From Actinomycetes bacterium (GTDB lineage Bacteria; Actinomycetota; Acidimicrobiia; Acidimicrobiales; RAAP-2): DNA of 43,708 bases. Of this stretch, positions 25,341-33,070 are shown piece after piece. Both the position numbers and the translations under genes were made by a program. The notes beneath the pieces are model-generated. The model was not told the origin of the DNA and ran no database searches. It saw nothing but the letters and a program-made list of their open reading frames with translations. Location of the stretch: contig JAJZDI010000023.1 of assembly GCA_021806045.1 (NCBI GenBank), positions 1-43,708 of the forward strand. Direction: 5' to 3'. Positions within the stretch are counted from its first letter, which is position 1, and every line of letters begins with the position of its first letter.

Positions 25341-26888
25341 TCAGGCGAGCGGGACGGCCTGGCCGGCCTGGACGTAGGCGTGCTCGTGGGCCAGGAGCCC
25401 CACCAGGGCCAGGGGCGCCCCGACCACGCCCAGCCATGGCGAGGCCACCGCGGCCAGCACCAGCACCACGCCGGTCCAGAAGAAGGAGGCGAACCGGCCC
25501 CAGGTCATCTCGTCCACTGCCAGCTCGGCGTGGGCGGTGGCGTGGTGGGGGAGGGTCTCGCCGATGAGCATGGCCAGGTGGGCGCCGGCGGCGGTGGCGA
25601 GGGCCAGGCGCAGGTCGGCGAGGGCGCCGTGGTTCCCGTTGACCGTGGCCGCGATGAGCAGGGCGGCGGCACCGACCATGACCGCCTGGATGACCAGGTG
25701 GGGGGCGAGCAGCGGGTTCTGCCACAGGTCGCGGGCACGGGCCTGGGCGAACAGGAAGGCGGTGTAGGCGGCCGTGGCGATGGCGAGCGGGAGCCCGGCG
25801 GTGGCCAGTCCGATCTGGGCACCCGTGGATCCGGCGGCGCCGGCGGCCAGGGCGCCCACCAGCACGGCGCCGTAGGCGGCGATGATGACCCCGCCCCGGA
25901 CCAGCCAGCTCCGCCACTGGGGGCGGGCGAAGAGCATCCAGAAGCGCATCGGGTGCTTGAGGTCCCAGACGAGGAGGACGCCCGTCGCCGCCAGCATGGC
26001 CAGCGACACCGACGGTGCCACCCAGCGGACCAGCGGGCTCGACCACGGGACCGCGCCGGCCAGGGCCAGCATCAGTGCCACCAGGTAGGCGCCAGCGGCG
26101 AGCCCCTTCGTCCACGTGTAGAGGCTGACCCGCCAGCCCCACGGTGCCTGGTGGGGTACGTCGTAGGAGAGGAGGGTGGCCGCGCTGGAGTTGGCGTGGC
26201 CGGGGTGGCCCGAGGTGACCCGTTGCGAGAGGGCCCGCGGGGTGGTGCCGGTCCCCTGGGTGGCCCAGGCGAACAGGTCGCCGGTGGGGCGGCGGGCGGC
26301 CAGGGGGTCGAGGGTTGCCTGGTGGGCGCCCTTGTAGAACAGTCCGGGGCGGGTCTCCTTCTCCGGGCGCCGCACGGTGACCGGCTCACGCTGGGCGATG
26401 CGGGCCACCTTCGACGTGGGGTCGTTCAGGTCGCCGACCATGATCGCCTCGGTCGGGCACACGGTGACGCACGCCGGCTCGAGCCCCACCTCCAGGCGGT
26501 GGGCGCAGAAGTTGCACTTCTCGGCCGAGTGGTCCTCGGGGTTGATGAAGATGGCGTCGTAGGGGCAGGCGGCCATGCAGGCCTTGCAGCCGATGCAGCT
26601 GCGCTTGTCGAAGTCGACGATCCCGTCGGGGCGCTTGTACATGGCCGCCGTCGGGCAGGCGGCCACGCACGGTGCGTCGGTGCACTGGTTGCACCGGGTC
26701 ACCTGGAACGCCCGCCGCACCAGGGGGAAGGTGCCGATCTCGACCGACTTGACGTAGGTGCGGGTGACCCCCACCGGGACCTGGTTCTCCGACTTGCAGG
26801 CGGTGGTGCAGGCGTGGCACCCGATGCAGCGGGTCTGGTCGAGGACCTTGATCCAGCGGGGTGTCACCTCGGTGGCTACCGGTCCCAT
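25341..26888 (-). CDS. fusion of four-cluster ferredoxin subunit and NrfD/SoeC-like membrane anchor
   Basis: A 515-residue protein joining two subunits that are usually separate. Residues 1-190 are a DmsB/SoeB-type electron-transfer subunit with 16 cysteines in four [4Fe-4S] motifs: C-I-G-C-H-A-C, C-N-Q-C-T-D-A-P-C, C-I-G-C-K-A-C and C-N-F-C with a distal C-V-T-V-C. A linker of about 70 residues follows, then residues 255-515 form about eight hydrophobic segments resembling NrfD/DmsC/SoeC ('WTKGLAAGAYLVALMLALAG' start) that exchange electrons with quinone. The gene ends nine bases before the catalytic subunit gene, so transcription runs from this gene through the catalytic and chaperone genes. 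ATG start at complement 26886-26888. The 216-base divergent gap to the ERCC4 gene should hold its promoter, but no clear one was identified. Confidence 0.85.
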   Translation of the reverse strand: MGPVATEVTPRWIKVLDQTRCIGCHACTTACKSENQVPVGVTRTYVKSVEIGTFPLVRRAFQVTRCNQCTDAPCVAACPTAAMYKRPDGIVDFDKRSCIGCKACMAACPYDAIFINPEDHSAEKCNFCAHRLEVGLEPACVTVCPTEAIMVGDLNDPTSKVARIAQREPVTVRRPEKETRPGLFYKGAHQATLDPLAARRPTGDLFAWATQGTGTTPRALSQRVTSGHPGHANSSAATLLSYDVPHQAPWGWRVSLYTWTKGLAAGAYLVALMLALAGAVPWSSPLVRWVAPSVSLAMLAATGVLLVWDLKHPMRFWMLFARPQWRSWLVRGGVIIAAYGAVLVGALAAGAAGSTGAQIGLATAGLPLAIATAAYTAFLFAQARARDLWQNPLLAPHLVIQAVMVGAAALLIAATVNGNHGALADLRLALATAAGAHLAMLIGETLPHHATAHAELAVDEMTWGRFASFFWTGVVLVLAAVASPWLGVVGAPLALVGLLAHEHAYVQAGQAVPLA

Positions 26889-27104
26889 GGTCCGACCCTA
26901 CGGAGGGCGGGCGGCGGCGGGAACCCTGCCGTTGCCTGTGGGGTGACAGGTTCCGCCTATGACCCTCCGCCGGGGCGGCCCGCTCCCGCCGTGCCGCCGA
27001 GTGGGCGGCCGGGTCCTGCACACCGCCGGCGGACGGTACCCGGGCCCCGCCACCCCGCCGATGGAACCCGCCCGCCGCCGGGCGCTGTAAGACTGGGCGT
27101 CCGG

Positions 27105-28160
27105 ATGACCGAGCTGCTGATCGCCGCCAATCCCGATCCCGACTCGCGCCTCCCCTACCTGTTGTTCGTGCCCCTGGGGGACGGCATCGTCCTGCGGACG
27201 TCGGGGACGTGGCCGCGCACGAAGGCCCTGTACTGCTACCAGGTGCACCCGGACGAGTGGCCGGACGAGCCCGACGTCGTCGAGCGGGTGCCCCTGCGCT
27301 CGTGCGCGCGCCGGGGCGCAGCGGTGGAGATCGTGGCCGCACGTGCCCGGGAGAACCGCTCGCAGCTGGTCTTCACCACCGCCCGGGGCCGCGACGCCGT
27401 GTTCTGGCAGTCGCCCCGCACCCGCAAGCAGGCCAGGCCGTCGGTCCGGCTCCCGAGCGCCCGGGCCGCGGGGATCAGCGAGCTCGAGATCGTGGTCGAC
27501 AGCCACGAGCGGTACGCGTACCGCTTCGCCGGGCAGCAGGTGCGGGTGTCCCGGCAGGCCCTGCCGTGCGGCGACTACGGGATCACGCTCGACGGGTCGC
27601 TGGTCGCCGCGGTGGAGCGCAAGTCGTTCGCCGACTTCGTCTCCAGCCTGACGAGCGGCCGCCTGCGGTTCGCCCTGGGCGAGCTGGCCAGCCTCCCCCG
27701 AGCGGCCGTGGTGGTGGAGGACCGCTACTCCCTCGTCTTCAAGGAGAGCCGGGTCCGCCCGGCGGTGGTCGCCGACGGGATCGCCGAGTGCCAGGTCCAC
27801 TGGCCCACCGTCCCCATCGTCTTCTGCGAAACGAGGGGCCTGGCCGAAGAGTGGACCTACCGGTACCTGGCTGCCGCCCACGCCTGGGCCACGGCTGAGC
27901 CTGCCGCCATCGAGCGGATCGGTGCGCCGGTGCTGGCTGCACGCCCGGCCTCCGCCACTGCCACCCGGGCCGGGACGGGGACCGGGATCACCACCACCGG
28001 AACCGGGACCCGGAGCGGGACCGCGTCCACCACGGGTGAACCCGCACCGGCGGCGATCCGCGCCTGGGCGAGGGCGCAGGGACTCGAGGTGAGCGACCGG
28101 GGCAGGATCGCAGCTCCCATCCGCCAGGCATGGGAGCGTGCCACCGCACCCATGGAGTGA
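27105..28160 (+). CDS. ERCC4-type nuclease fused to Lsr2 C-terminal DNA-binding domain
   Basis: A 351-residue protein. Residues about 125-265 are an ERCC4 (XPF/Mus81-like) nuclease domain: G-D-Y at 156-158 and the catalytic V-E-R-K at 170-173 followed by 'SFADFVSSLTSGRLRFAL'. Residues about 315-348 ('IRAWARAQGLEVSDRGRIAAPI') match the C-terminal domain of the xenogeneic silencer Lsr2, with the R-G-R minor-groove motif, suggesting recruitment to AT-rich DNA. A 50-residue Ala/Thr/Gly linker with repeats lies between. Residues 1-110 are an unassigned domain. The ATG at 27105 is the most likely start; the long open frame continuing upstream on this strand is only the complement of the oxidoreductase genes. 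The last 405 bases are homologous to a truncated copy at 31879-32112. Confidence 0.82.
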   Translation: MTELLIAANPDPDSRLPYLLFVPLGDGIVLRTSGTWPRTKALYCYQVHPDEWPDEPDVVERVPLRSCARRGAAVEIVAARARENRSQLVFTTARGRDAVFWQSPRTRKQARPSVRLPSARAAGISELEIVVDSHERYAYRFAGQQVRVSRQALPCGDYGITLDGSLVAAVERKSFADFVSSLTSGRLRFALGELASLPRAAVVVEDRYSLVFKESRVRPAVVADGIAECQVHWPTVPIVFCETRGLAEEWTYRYLAAAHAWATAEPAAIERIGAPVLAARPASATATRAGTGTGITTTGTGTRSGTASTTGEPAPAAIRAWARAQGLEVSDRGRIAAPIRQAWERATAPME

Positions 28161-28165
28161 CGGGC
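27761..28165 (+). repeat. left direct repeat flanking the ectoine cluster
   Basis: The 3' part of the ERCC4-Lsr2 gene and five bases beyond its stop recur in the same orientation at 31879-32112. Relative to the right copy this one holds 180 additional bases between two CGCCTGGGC boxes (27881 and 28061), encoding the linker. Confidence 0.9.
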
Positions 28166-28189
28166 GGACTGGCAGGCGGCGCGCCCCGC

Positions 28190-28205
28190 TAGCGTCGCAC
28201 TGATG
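28190..28205 (+). promoter_or_regulatory. probable leaderless promoter of ectA
   Basis: TAGCGT (28190-28195) fits TANNNT and ends seven bases before the ATG of ectA, so transcription would start at or next to the start codon. No ribosome binding site is present in this 42-base gap. Confidence 0.45.
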
Positions 28206-28724
28206 GGACCGACCATCACGTGCCGCGCCCCGACACTGCAGGACGGTGCCGACATGTGGCGCATCGCCCAGGCGGCGGGCGTCGATCCCAACTCGCCCTA
28301 CAAGTACCTCGTGTTCTGCCGCGACTTCGCGGAGACGTCGGTCATCGCTCGTGCCGGCGACGAGGCGGCCGGGTTCGTCACCGGGTACCGCCGCCCCCAG
28401 GCGCCCGACACGCTGTTCGTGTGGCAGATCGCCGTGCTCGAGACGTTTCGCGGCGCGGGGGTGGCGGGGTCGATGCTGGCCCACCTGGTGGACTCGCTGG
28501 CGCCTCGCGGCATCGCCTACGTCGAGGCCACGGTCACGCCGGGGAACACCGCGTCGGCCCGCCTGTTCGACGGGCTGGCTACACGGCGCGGCGTGCCGTG
28601 CCGGCGCGAACCGCTCTTCGATGCATCGCTGTTCCCGGTCGGGCACGACGCGGAGATCCTCTTCCGCATCGGTCCGCTCGGTTCGTTCCGTGCGCCCGCC
28701 GGTGCGCCCGGCTCGTCGGCGTGA
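28203..28724 (+). CDS. ectA: L-2,4-diaminobutyrate acetyltransferase EctA
   Basis: A 173-residue GNAT enzyme that acetylates diaminobutyrate with acetyl-CoA, the second step of ectoine synthesis. Family-specific segments are 'VDPNSPYKYLVFCRDF', 'FVTGYRRPQAPDTLFVWQIAV' and the acetyl-CoA-binding 'FRGAGVAGSMLAHL', followed by 'ARLFDGLA'. The ATG at 28203 appears leaderless. The gene is followed by ectB after an unusually long gap of 363 bases, so ectA and ectBCD may be transcribed separately. The C-terminal 12 residues are Ala/Pro/Gly-rich and not part of the fold. Confidence 0.95.
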   Translation: MGPTITCRAPTLQDGADMWRIAQAAGVDPNSPYKYLVFCRDFAETSVIARAGDEAAGFVTGYRRPQAPDTLFVWQIAVLETFRGAGVAGSMLAHLVDSLAPRGIAYVEATVTPGNTASARLFDGLATRRGVPCRREPLFDASLFPVGHDAEILFRIGPLGSFRAPAGAPGSSA

Positions 28725-29087
28725 CGTCCTCACAGCGGCCAGACGGCGCGCCGGTGATGTGACACGTGCGACCAGAAGTCCCAGCGCATCTACGAAATTT
28801 CCCAACGAGTGCAACGAATTGTTGACGTGGGCTGACAAGTGGACAACAGTGGTGTGCACGACACACCACGCACCGGATGCCTTCGCGCGTCCGGTAGGCG
28901 CCGGGAGGTGCGGCCTGCGAGCCCGTCCCACGAGGCGCATGTCACGTGCCCGCCGACTTTCGTCCGTGGGCACGGTCATGCCCGTTGGGGTTGTGTGCGG
29001 CTGATGCCGCCCGGGGGATCGCTGGAGCTGTGCGCGGCCGTTGCCGCTGCGCTCCCGGCATCGACACCACGATGGGAGCAGAACGAC
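28725..29087 (+). promoter_or_regulatory. ectA-ectB intergenic region with inverted repeat
   Basis: This 363-base stretch has no convincing gene. It is locally less GC-rich (about 28780-28850) than the rest of the window. A near-perfect operator-like inverted repeat, GTGGTGTG (28849-28856) and CACACCAC (28862-28869), is separated by five bases. TTGACG at 28822 could be a -35, but no good -10 lies 16-18 bases further on. The region probably carries the promoter and osmotic control of ectBCD. The open frame continuing upstream of ectB through this stretch is Arg/Pro-rich and does not look like protein. Confidence 0.5.
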
Positions 29088-30350
29088 ATGGACGTGTTCG
29101 AGCACGTGGAATCCGAAGTGCGCAGCTACTCGCGGAGCTGGCCGGCCGTCTTCGACCGTGCCCGAGGTGCGCGCATCTGGGACGTCGACGGTCGGAGCTA
29201 CCTCGACTTCTTCAGCGGTGCGGGAGCGCTCAACTACGGGCACAACCACCCGGCCATCAAGGAGCGGCTCCTCGACTACCTGGCCGAGGACCGTGTCATC
29301 CACGGCCTCGACATGTCCACGCGGGCGAAGGGTGAGTTCCTGGAGCGCTTCAACGGGACGATCCTCGAACCGCGGGGACTCGACTACAAGGTCCAGTTCC
29401 CCGGTCCCACGGGGACGAACGCGGTCGAAGCCGCGCTCAAGCTTGCCCGCAAGGTCACGGGGCGCGAGCACGTGGTCAGCTTCACCAACGCCTTCCACGG
29501 GATGACACTCGGCTCGCTCTCGGTCACGGGGAATTCGATGAAGCGCAGCGGCGCAGGTGTCCCCCTCAACTACGGCACCGCCCTCCCCTACTGCGGCTTC
29601 CTCAAGGACGACGTCGACTCCATCGAGATCCTCGAGGCACTCCTCATCGGCAGCGGAAGCGGCCTCGACGAACCGGCGGCCGTGATCGTGGAGACGGTCC
29701 AGGGCGAGGGCGGCGTCAACGTGGCCAGCGTCGCCTGGTTGCAGCGCATGGCAGAACTGTGCCGGGAGCACGGGATCCTGCTCATCGTGGACGACGTCCA
29801 GATGGGGTGCGGGCGGACGGGACCCTTCTTCAGCTTCGAGCTGGCCGGGATCACGCCCGACATCGTGACCATGTCCAAGTCGCTCAGCGGGTCAGGCCTC
29901 CCTTTCGCCCTCACCCTCTTCCGGCGCGAGCTCGACGTGTGGGCTCCGGGTGAGCACAACGGGACCTTCCGGGGCAACAACCCCGCCTTCGTCACCGCCA
30001 CCGCCGCCCTGGAGTTCTGGGAGACGGACCAGCTGGCCAAGGAGACGGGCGTGAAGGGCGACATCGTGCGTGACGAGCTCACGGTGATCGCGGAGCGTGC
30101 CGGGTCCGCCGGCGCCGAGGTGCGTGGGCGCGGCCTCATCTGGGGTGTGGCGTTCGAGGAGCCGGCCGTCGCCGGCGAGGTGTGCGCGGAGGCGTTCCGT
30201 CGCGGCCTCCTCCTCGAGACCTCGGGTCCCGACGGCGAGGTCGTGAAGCTGATGCCGCCGCTGACGGCCGACGTCGACGACGAGTTGCTTCCCGGTCTGG
30301 AGATCCTCGGCGATGCCGTCACCCACGTGGTGCCGGCTGCGGCCGCCTGA
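29088..30350 (+). CDS. ectB: L-2,4-diaminobutyrate:2-oxoglutarate aminotransferase EctB
   Basis: A 420-residue class III aminotransferase that makes diaminobutyrate from aspartate semialdehyde, the first ectoine step. Typical EctB segments are 'FEHVESEVRSYSRSWPAVFDRA' at the start, 'GPTGTNAVEAALKLARKVTGRE', 'NAFHGMTLGSLSVTGN', 'DDVQMGCGRTGPFFSFE' and 'MSKSLSGSGLP', with Lys264 as the PLP lysine. The ATG at 29088 matches the conserved N-terminus and has GGGAG upstream. It is followed by ectC after 117 bases that contain short repeats. Confidence 0.96.
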   Translation: MDVFEHVESEVRSYSRSWPAVFDRARGARIWDVDGRSYLDFFSGAGALNYGHNHPAIKERLLDYLAEDRVIHGLDMSTRAKGEFLERFNGTILEPRGLDYKVQFPGPTGTNAVEAALKLARKVTGREHVVSFTNAFHGMTLGSLSVTGNSMKRSGAGVPLNYGTALPYCGFLKDDVDSIEILEALLIGSGSGLDEPAAVIVETVQGEGGVNVASVAWLQRMAELCREHGILLIVDDVQMGCGRTGPFFSFELAGITPDIVTMSKSLSGSGLPFALTLFRRELDVWAPGEHNGTFRGNNPAFVTATAALEFWETDQLAKETGVKGDIVRDELTVIAERAGSAGAEVRGRGLIWGVAFEEPAVAGEVCAEAFRRGLLLETSGPDGEVVKLMPPLTADVDDELLPGLEILGDAVTHVVPAAAA

Positions 30351-30412
30351 CACGCGGCTCCGGAGCCAGGGAGGACGGGCGCGGCCGGTCCGCCATGGGA
30401 CCACGTCCCGGC

Positions 30413-30453
30413 GAGACGAGCACGAGACGACGAGACGAGCACGAGACGAGCAC
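30413..30453 (+). repeat. 11-bp short repeats between ectB and ectC
   Basis: GAGACGAGCAC occurs at 30413, 30432 and 30443, with a shortened unit at 30424. The array sits just before the ectC ribosome binding site (GAGGAG) and may affect spacing or RNA structure. Confidence 0.85.
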
Positions 30454-30467
30454 GCGAGGAGACGACC

Positions 30468-30869
30468 ATGATCGTGCGCACGCTGGAGGGAATCGAGGGC
30501 ACTGACCGCGACGTCGGCGCACCCACGTGGAAGAGCCGGCGCTTCGTGCTGGCCGGTGACGGCGTGGGGTTCTCCCTCCACGACACCGTGATGGCCGCGG
30601 GGACGACGACCGAGATGTGGTACCGGAACCACATCGAGGCGGTGTACTGCATCGAGGGCGAAGGGTTGCTCGAAGACCGGGAGTCGGGTGAGACCCACCG
30701 GATCGCACCGGGCACCATGTACCTCCTCGACGGGAACGAACGGCACCGGGTGACCGCCACCACCGATCTGCGGATGGTGTGCGTGTTCAACCCGCCCTGC
30801 ACCGGCCGCGAGGTCCACGACGAGGACGGTGTCTACCCGCTGCTGTTGGATGCAGGGGAAGCGCGGTGA
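30468..30869 (+). CDS. ectC: L-ectoine synthase EctC
   Basis: A 133-residue cupin that cyclises N-gamma-acetyl-diaminobutyrate to ectoine. Characteristic segments are '[16 protein letters not shown]', 'SFSLHDT'-like '[33 protein letters not shown]' split across the cupin strands, '[12 protein letters not shown]' and '[22 protein letters not shown]'. Length and motifs are fully normal. The ATG follows GAGGAGACGACC. Its stop overlaps the ectD start (TGATG), showing translational coupling. Confidence 0.97.
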   Translation: MIVRTLEGIEGTDRDVGAPTWKSRRFVLAGDGVGFSLHDTVMAAGTTTEMWYRNHIEAVYCIEGEGLLEDRESGETHRIAPGTMYLLDGNERHRVTATTDLRMVCVFNPPCTGREVHDEDGVYPLLLDAGEAR

Positions 30870-31774
30870 TGGGAGCGGCCACCGTGACCGCACGTGAGGC
30901 GACAGACCGCTACCCCACCCGGACCGGAACCGCGGCCACGACCATGCCGCGCCACGATCCCGTCGTCTACCCCTCGGACGGCGGGCCGCTGGACGGTGCG
31001 CAGATGCACGCCTTCGACGGCGACGGCTTCCTGGCCATCGAGTGCCTGATCACATCCGCGGAGGTGGAGCTCCTCCGTGACGAGGTCGAGCGCCTGGCCG
31101 CCGATCCCGGGCTGGCGGGCGACGAGCGCGTCATCCGGGAGCCCGACAGCGACGAGGTGCGGTCGGTGTTCGAGGTGCATCGCCTGAGCGAGGTGATGGC
31201 ACGCGTCATCGCCGACGAACGCGTGGCCGGCATGGCCCGCCAGATCCTCGGATCCGATGTCTACGTCCATCAGAGCCGGGTGAACCGCAAGCCTGGCTTC
31301 GTGGGCCGCGAGTTCTACTGGCACTCCGACTTCGAGACATGGCACGCGGAGGACGGCATGCCCGCGGCCCGTGCGGTGAGCGTGTCGATCGCGCTGACAC
31401 CGAACTACGACTGCAACGGGAGCCTCATGGTGATCCCTGGCTCGCACCGGACGTTCGTGGCGACCGTCGGCGAGACCCCGCCCGACCATTACCGCCACTC
31501 GCTGCGCCGCCAGGAGGTGGGCGTCCCCGACCACGGCGCGCTGACCCGTCTGACCGAGGACGCCGGGCGGATCGTCACCGTCACCGGCGGCGCCGGATCG
31601 GCCGTCATGTTCGACTGCAACCTCATGCACGGATCGGCAGGGAACATCTCCCCCTACCCGCGCACCAACCTGTTCGTCGTCTACAACTCGGTCGAGAACG
31701 AGCTGGTGGACCCGTTCGCAGCCGACCGGCCCCGACCTGACTTCGTCGCGAGCCGTCACGTCGTCTCCTTGTGA
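30869..31774 (+). CDS. ectD: ectoine 5-hydroxylase EctD
   Basis: A 301-residue Fe(II)/2-oxoglutarate dioxygenase that hydroxylates ectoine to 5-hydroxyectoine. The iron ligands are His152 and Asp154 in 'FYWHSDFETWHAEDGMP' (the EctD signature) and His254 in 'NLMHGSAGNISPYPR'. 'QSRVNRKPGF' is also family-specific. The ATG at 30869 overlaps the ectC stop. It is the last gene of the ectoine cluster; the following 100 bases lead into the truncated nuclease copy. Presence of EctD suggests tolerance of salt plus heat or drying. Confidence 0.96.
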   Translation: MGAATVTAREATDRYPTRTGTAATTMPRHDPVVYPSDGGPLDGAQMHAFDGDGFLAIECLITSAEVELLRDEVERLAADPGLAGDERVIREPDSDEVRSVFEVHRLSEVMARVIADERVAGMARQILGSDVYVHQSRVNRKPGFVGREFYWHSDFETWHAEDGMPAARAVSVSIALTPNYDCNGSLMVIPGSHRTFVATVGETPPDHYRHSLRRQEVGVPDHGALTRLTEDAGRIVTVTGGAGSAVMFDCNLMHGSAGNISPYPRTNLFVVYNSVENELVDPFAADRPRPDFVASRHVVSL

Positions 31775-31878
31775 CCGGTGCGCGAGCGTTCCGGCGCGCC
31801 GCCCGCCGCCGGTCCATGGTCCATCCACGGTCGGGCGGCTGACGTCTGGCTCCACTGAGGGCAGGGCGCTCCGGCCGT

Positions 31879-32107
31879 GGCGGTGGTCGCCGACGGGATC
31901 GCCGAGTGCCAGGCCCACTGGCCCACCGTCCCCATCGTCCCCATCGTCCTCTGCGGGACGAAGGGTCTGGCCGAGGGATGGACCTACCGGCACCTGGCCG
32001 CCGCCCGCGCCTGGGCCAGGGCGCAGGGACTCGAGGCGAGCGACCGGGGCAGGATCGCAGCTCCCATCCGCCAGGCATGGGAGCGTGCCACCGCGCCCTC
32101 GGAGTGA
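31879..32107 (+). pseudogene. truncated second copy of the ERCC4-Lsr2 nuclease gene
   Basis: The last part of the nuclease gene is repeated here with its frame intact: 'VVADGIAECQAHWPTVPIV', 'TYRHLAAARAWARAQGLEASDRGRIAAPIRQAWERA' and the stop. The whole N-terminal region and the catalytic E-R-K are missing, the linker is absent (180 bases fewer, joined at CGCCTGGGC), and CCCATCGTC is doubled. Similarity ends five bases after the stop (32112). It forms a direct repeat with 27761-28165 around ectABCD. An open frame of 76 codons could begin at a GTG at 31877, giving an Lsr2-like domain protein, but no ribosome binding site supports it. The remaining parts of the 31775-32230 gap hold no other gene. 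Confidence 0.88.
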
Positions 32108-32190
32108 CGGGCCGCGCCTCGGACACGCTCCCGCATCGGACCACGGATAGGGAGCGCTTCCCCGGCGCGCCCGGGCGCCCCAGATATGAA

Positions 32191-32231
32191 CGGATGTCCA
32201 GTCATCCGTACAACTTGCTATACTGGCGCCA
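32191..32231 (+). promoter_or_regulatory. leaderless promoter and operator-like inverted repeat before tauE-like gene
   Basis: TATACT (32219-32224) is a strong -10 ending six bases before the ATG at 32231, so the transcript should begin at the start codon. CGGATG (32191-32196) and CATCCG (32203-32208) form a perfect six-base inverted repeat with a six-base spacer, over the place where a -35 would be. It is a good candidate operator for the GntR protein encoded two genes downstream. Confidence 0.6.
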
Positions 32232-33070
32232 TGAGCCTCCTGGCCTTCTCACTGGTGTTGTTCGCCATCTGCCTGCTCGCCGGCCTCCTCGGCTCCCTGC
32301 TGGGGCTGGGCGGGGGCATCATCGTGGTGCCGGCCCTCACCCTCCTCTTCCACGTGGACATCCGCCTGGCCATCGGCGCGTCGATCATCTCGGTCATCGC
32401 CACGTCGTCGGGAGCGGCGGCCGCCTACGTCCGGGAGCGGATCACCAACCTCCGGGTGGGGATGTTCCTCGAGATCGGGACCACGCTGGGCGCGGTGACC
32501 GGTGCCTACGTGGCCGGGCTGGTGAGCGGCCGCGTCCTCTACATCATCTTCGCCGCCGTCCTCGGGTACTCGGCGTTGCGCATGTTCGCGGGCCGCACCC
32601 AGGGTGAGGGCCATCACGACGTCCCGCCGGACGCGTTGGCCGACCGGCTGCGGCTGCACTCCTCCTACTACGACCCCGCCGAAGCCCGGGAGATCTCCTA
32701 CCGGGTCACCCGCACACCGGTCGGCCTCGGCCTCATGTACGTGGCCGGCATGATGAGCGGCCTGCTCGGTATCGGTTCCGGTGCCCTGAAGGTTCCGGCA
32801 ATGGACCTGGCCATGCGGCTGCCGATGAAGGTCTCCACCGCCACGAGCAACTTCATGATCGGCGTCACCGCCGCGGCCAGCGCCGGTGTGTACTTCCTCC
32901 GGGGCGACGTCAATCCCTACATCGCCGCCCCCGTCGCCGCCGGCGTCCTCGTCGGTGCCACCGTCGGGTCCCGGTTGCTGCCCAAGCTCCATTCACAGGC
33001 CATCCGGGCGATCTTCGTGGCCGTGTTGCTGTTCATCGCTGTTGATATGTTCGTGAAGGGACTGGCATGA
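32231..33070 (+). CDS. TauE/SafE-family membrane exporter
   Basis: A 279-residue membrane protein with two inverted halves, each starting with a glycine-rich motif: 'GLLGSLLGLGGGIIVVPALTLL' near residue 15 and 'GMMSGLLGIGSGALKVPAMDLAM' near residue 170. About eight hydrophobic segments are present, with a polar middle loop (about 120-155). The family exports sulfite, sulfoacetate or related organosulfur anions, or other small anions. The ATG at 32231 is chosen because a -10 lies six bases upstream; an ATG at 32186 would start before the promoter. It overlaps the next gene (ATGA). Given sulfatases and a possible sulfite dehydrogenase nearby, sulfite or sulfonate export is plausible but not shown. 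Confidence 0.9.
   Translation: MSLLAFSLVLFAICLLAGLLGSLLGLGGGIIVVPALTLLFHVDIRLAIGASIISVIATSSGAAAAYVRERITNLRVGMFLEIGTTLGAVTGAYVAGLVSGRVLYIIFAAVLGYSALRMFAGRTQGEGHHDVPPDALADRLRLHSSYYDPAEAREISYRVTRTPVGLGLMYVAGMMSGLLGIGSGALKVPAMDLAMRLPMKVSTATSNFMIGVTAAASAGVYFLRGDVNPYIAAPVAAGVLVGATVGSRLLPKLHSQAIRAIFVAVLLFIAVDMFVKGLA

Noticed and set aside
22479-28160. Very long open frame on the plus strand across the SoeABC-like genes
   Set aside because: It is the complement of well-supported minus-strand genes in GC-rich DNA; only its last part (27105-28160) has real protein motifs.
28839-29087. N-terminal extension of EctB from an upstream GTG
   Set aside because: The added residues do not match EctB, and the conserved N-terminus begins at 29088.
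28160-31880. Insertion-sequence composite transposon around ectABCD
   Set aside because: No transposase or terminal inverted repeats were found; the direct repeats are parts of a nuclease gene.
32186-32230. Earlier ATG (32186) for the tauE-like gene
   Set aside because: It lies upstream of the -10 hexamer at 32219, and the added residues are not part of the conserved N-terminal membrane segment.
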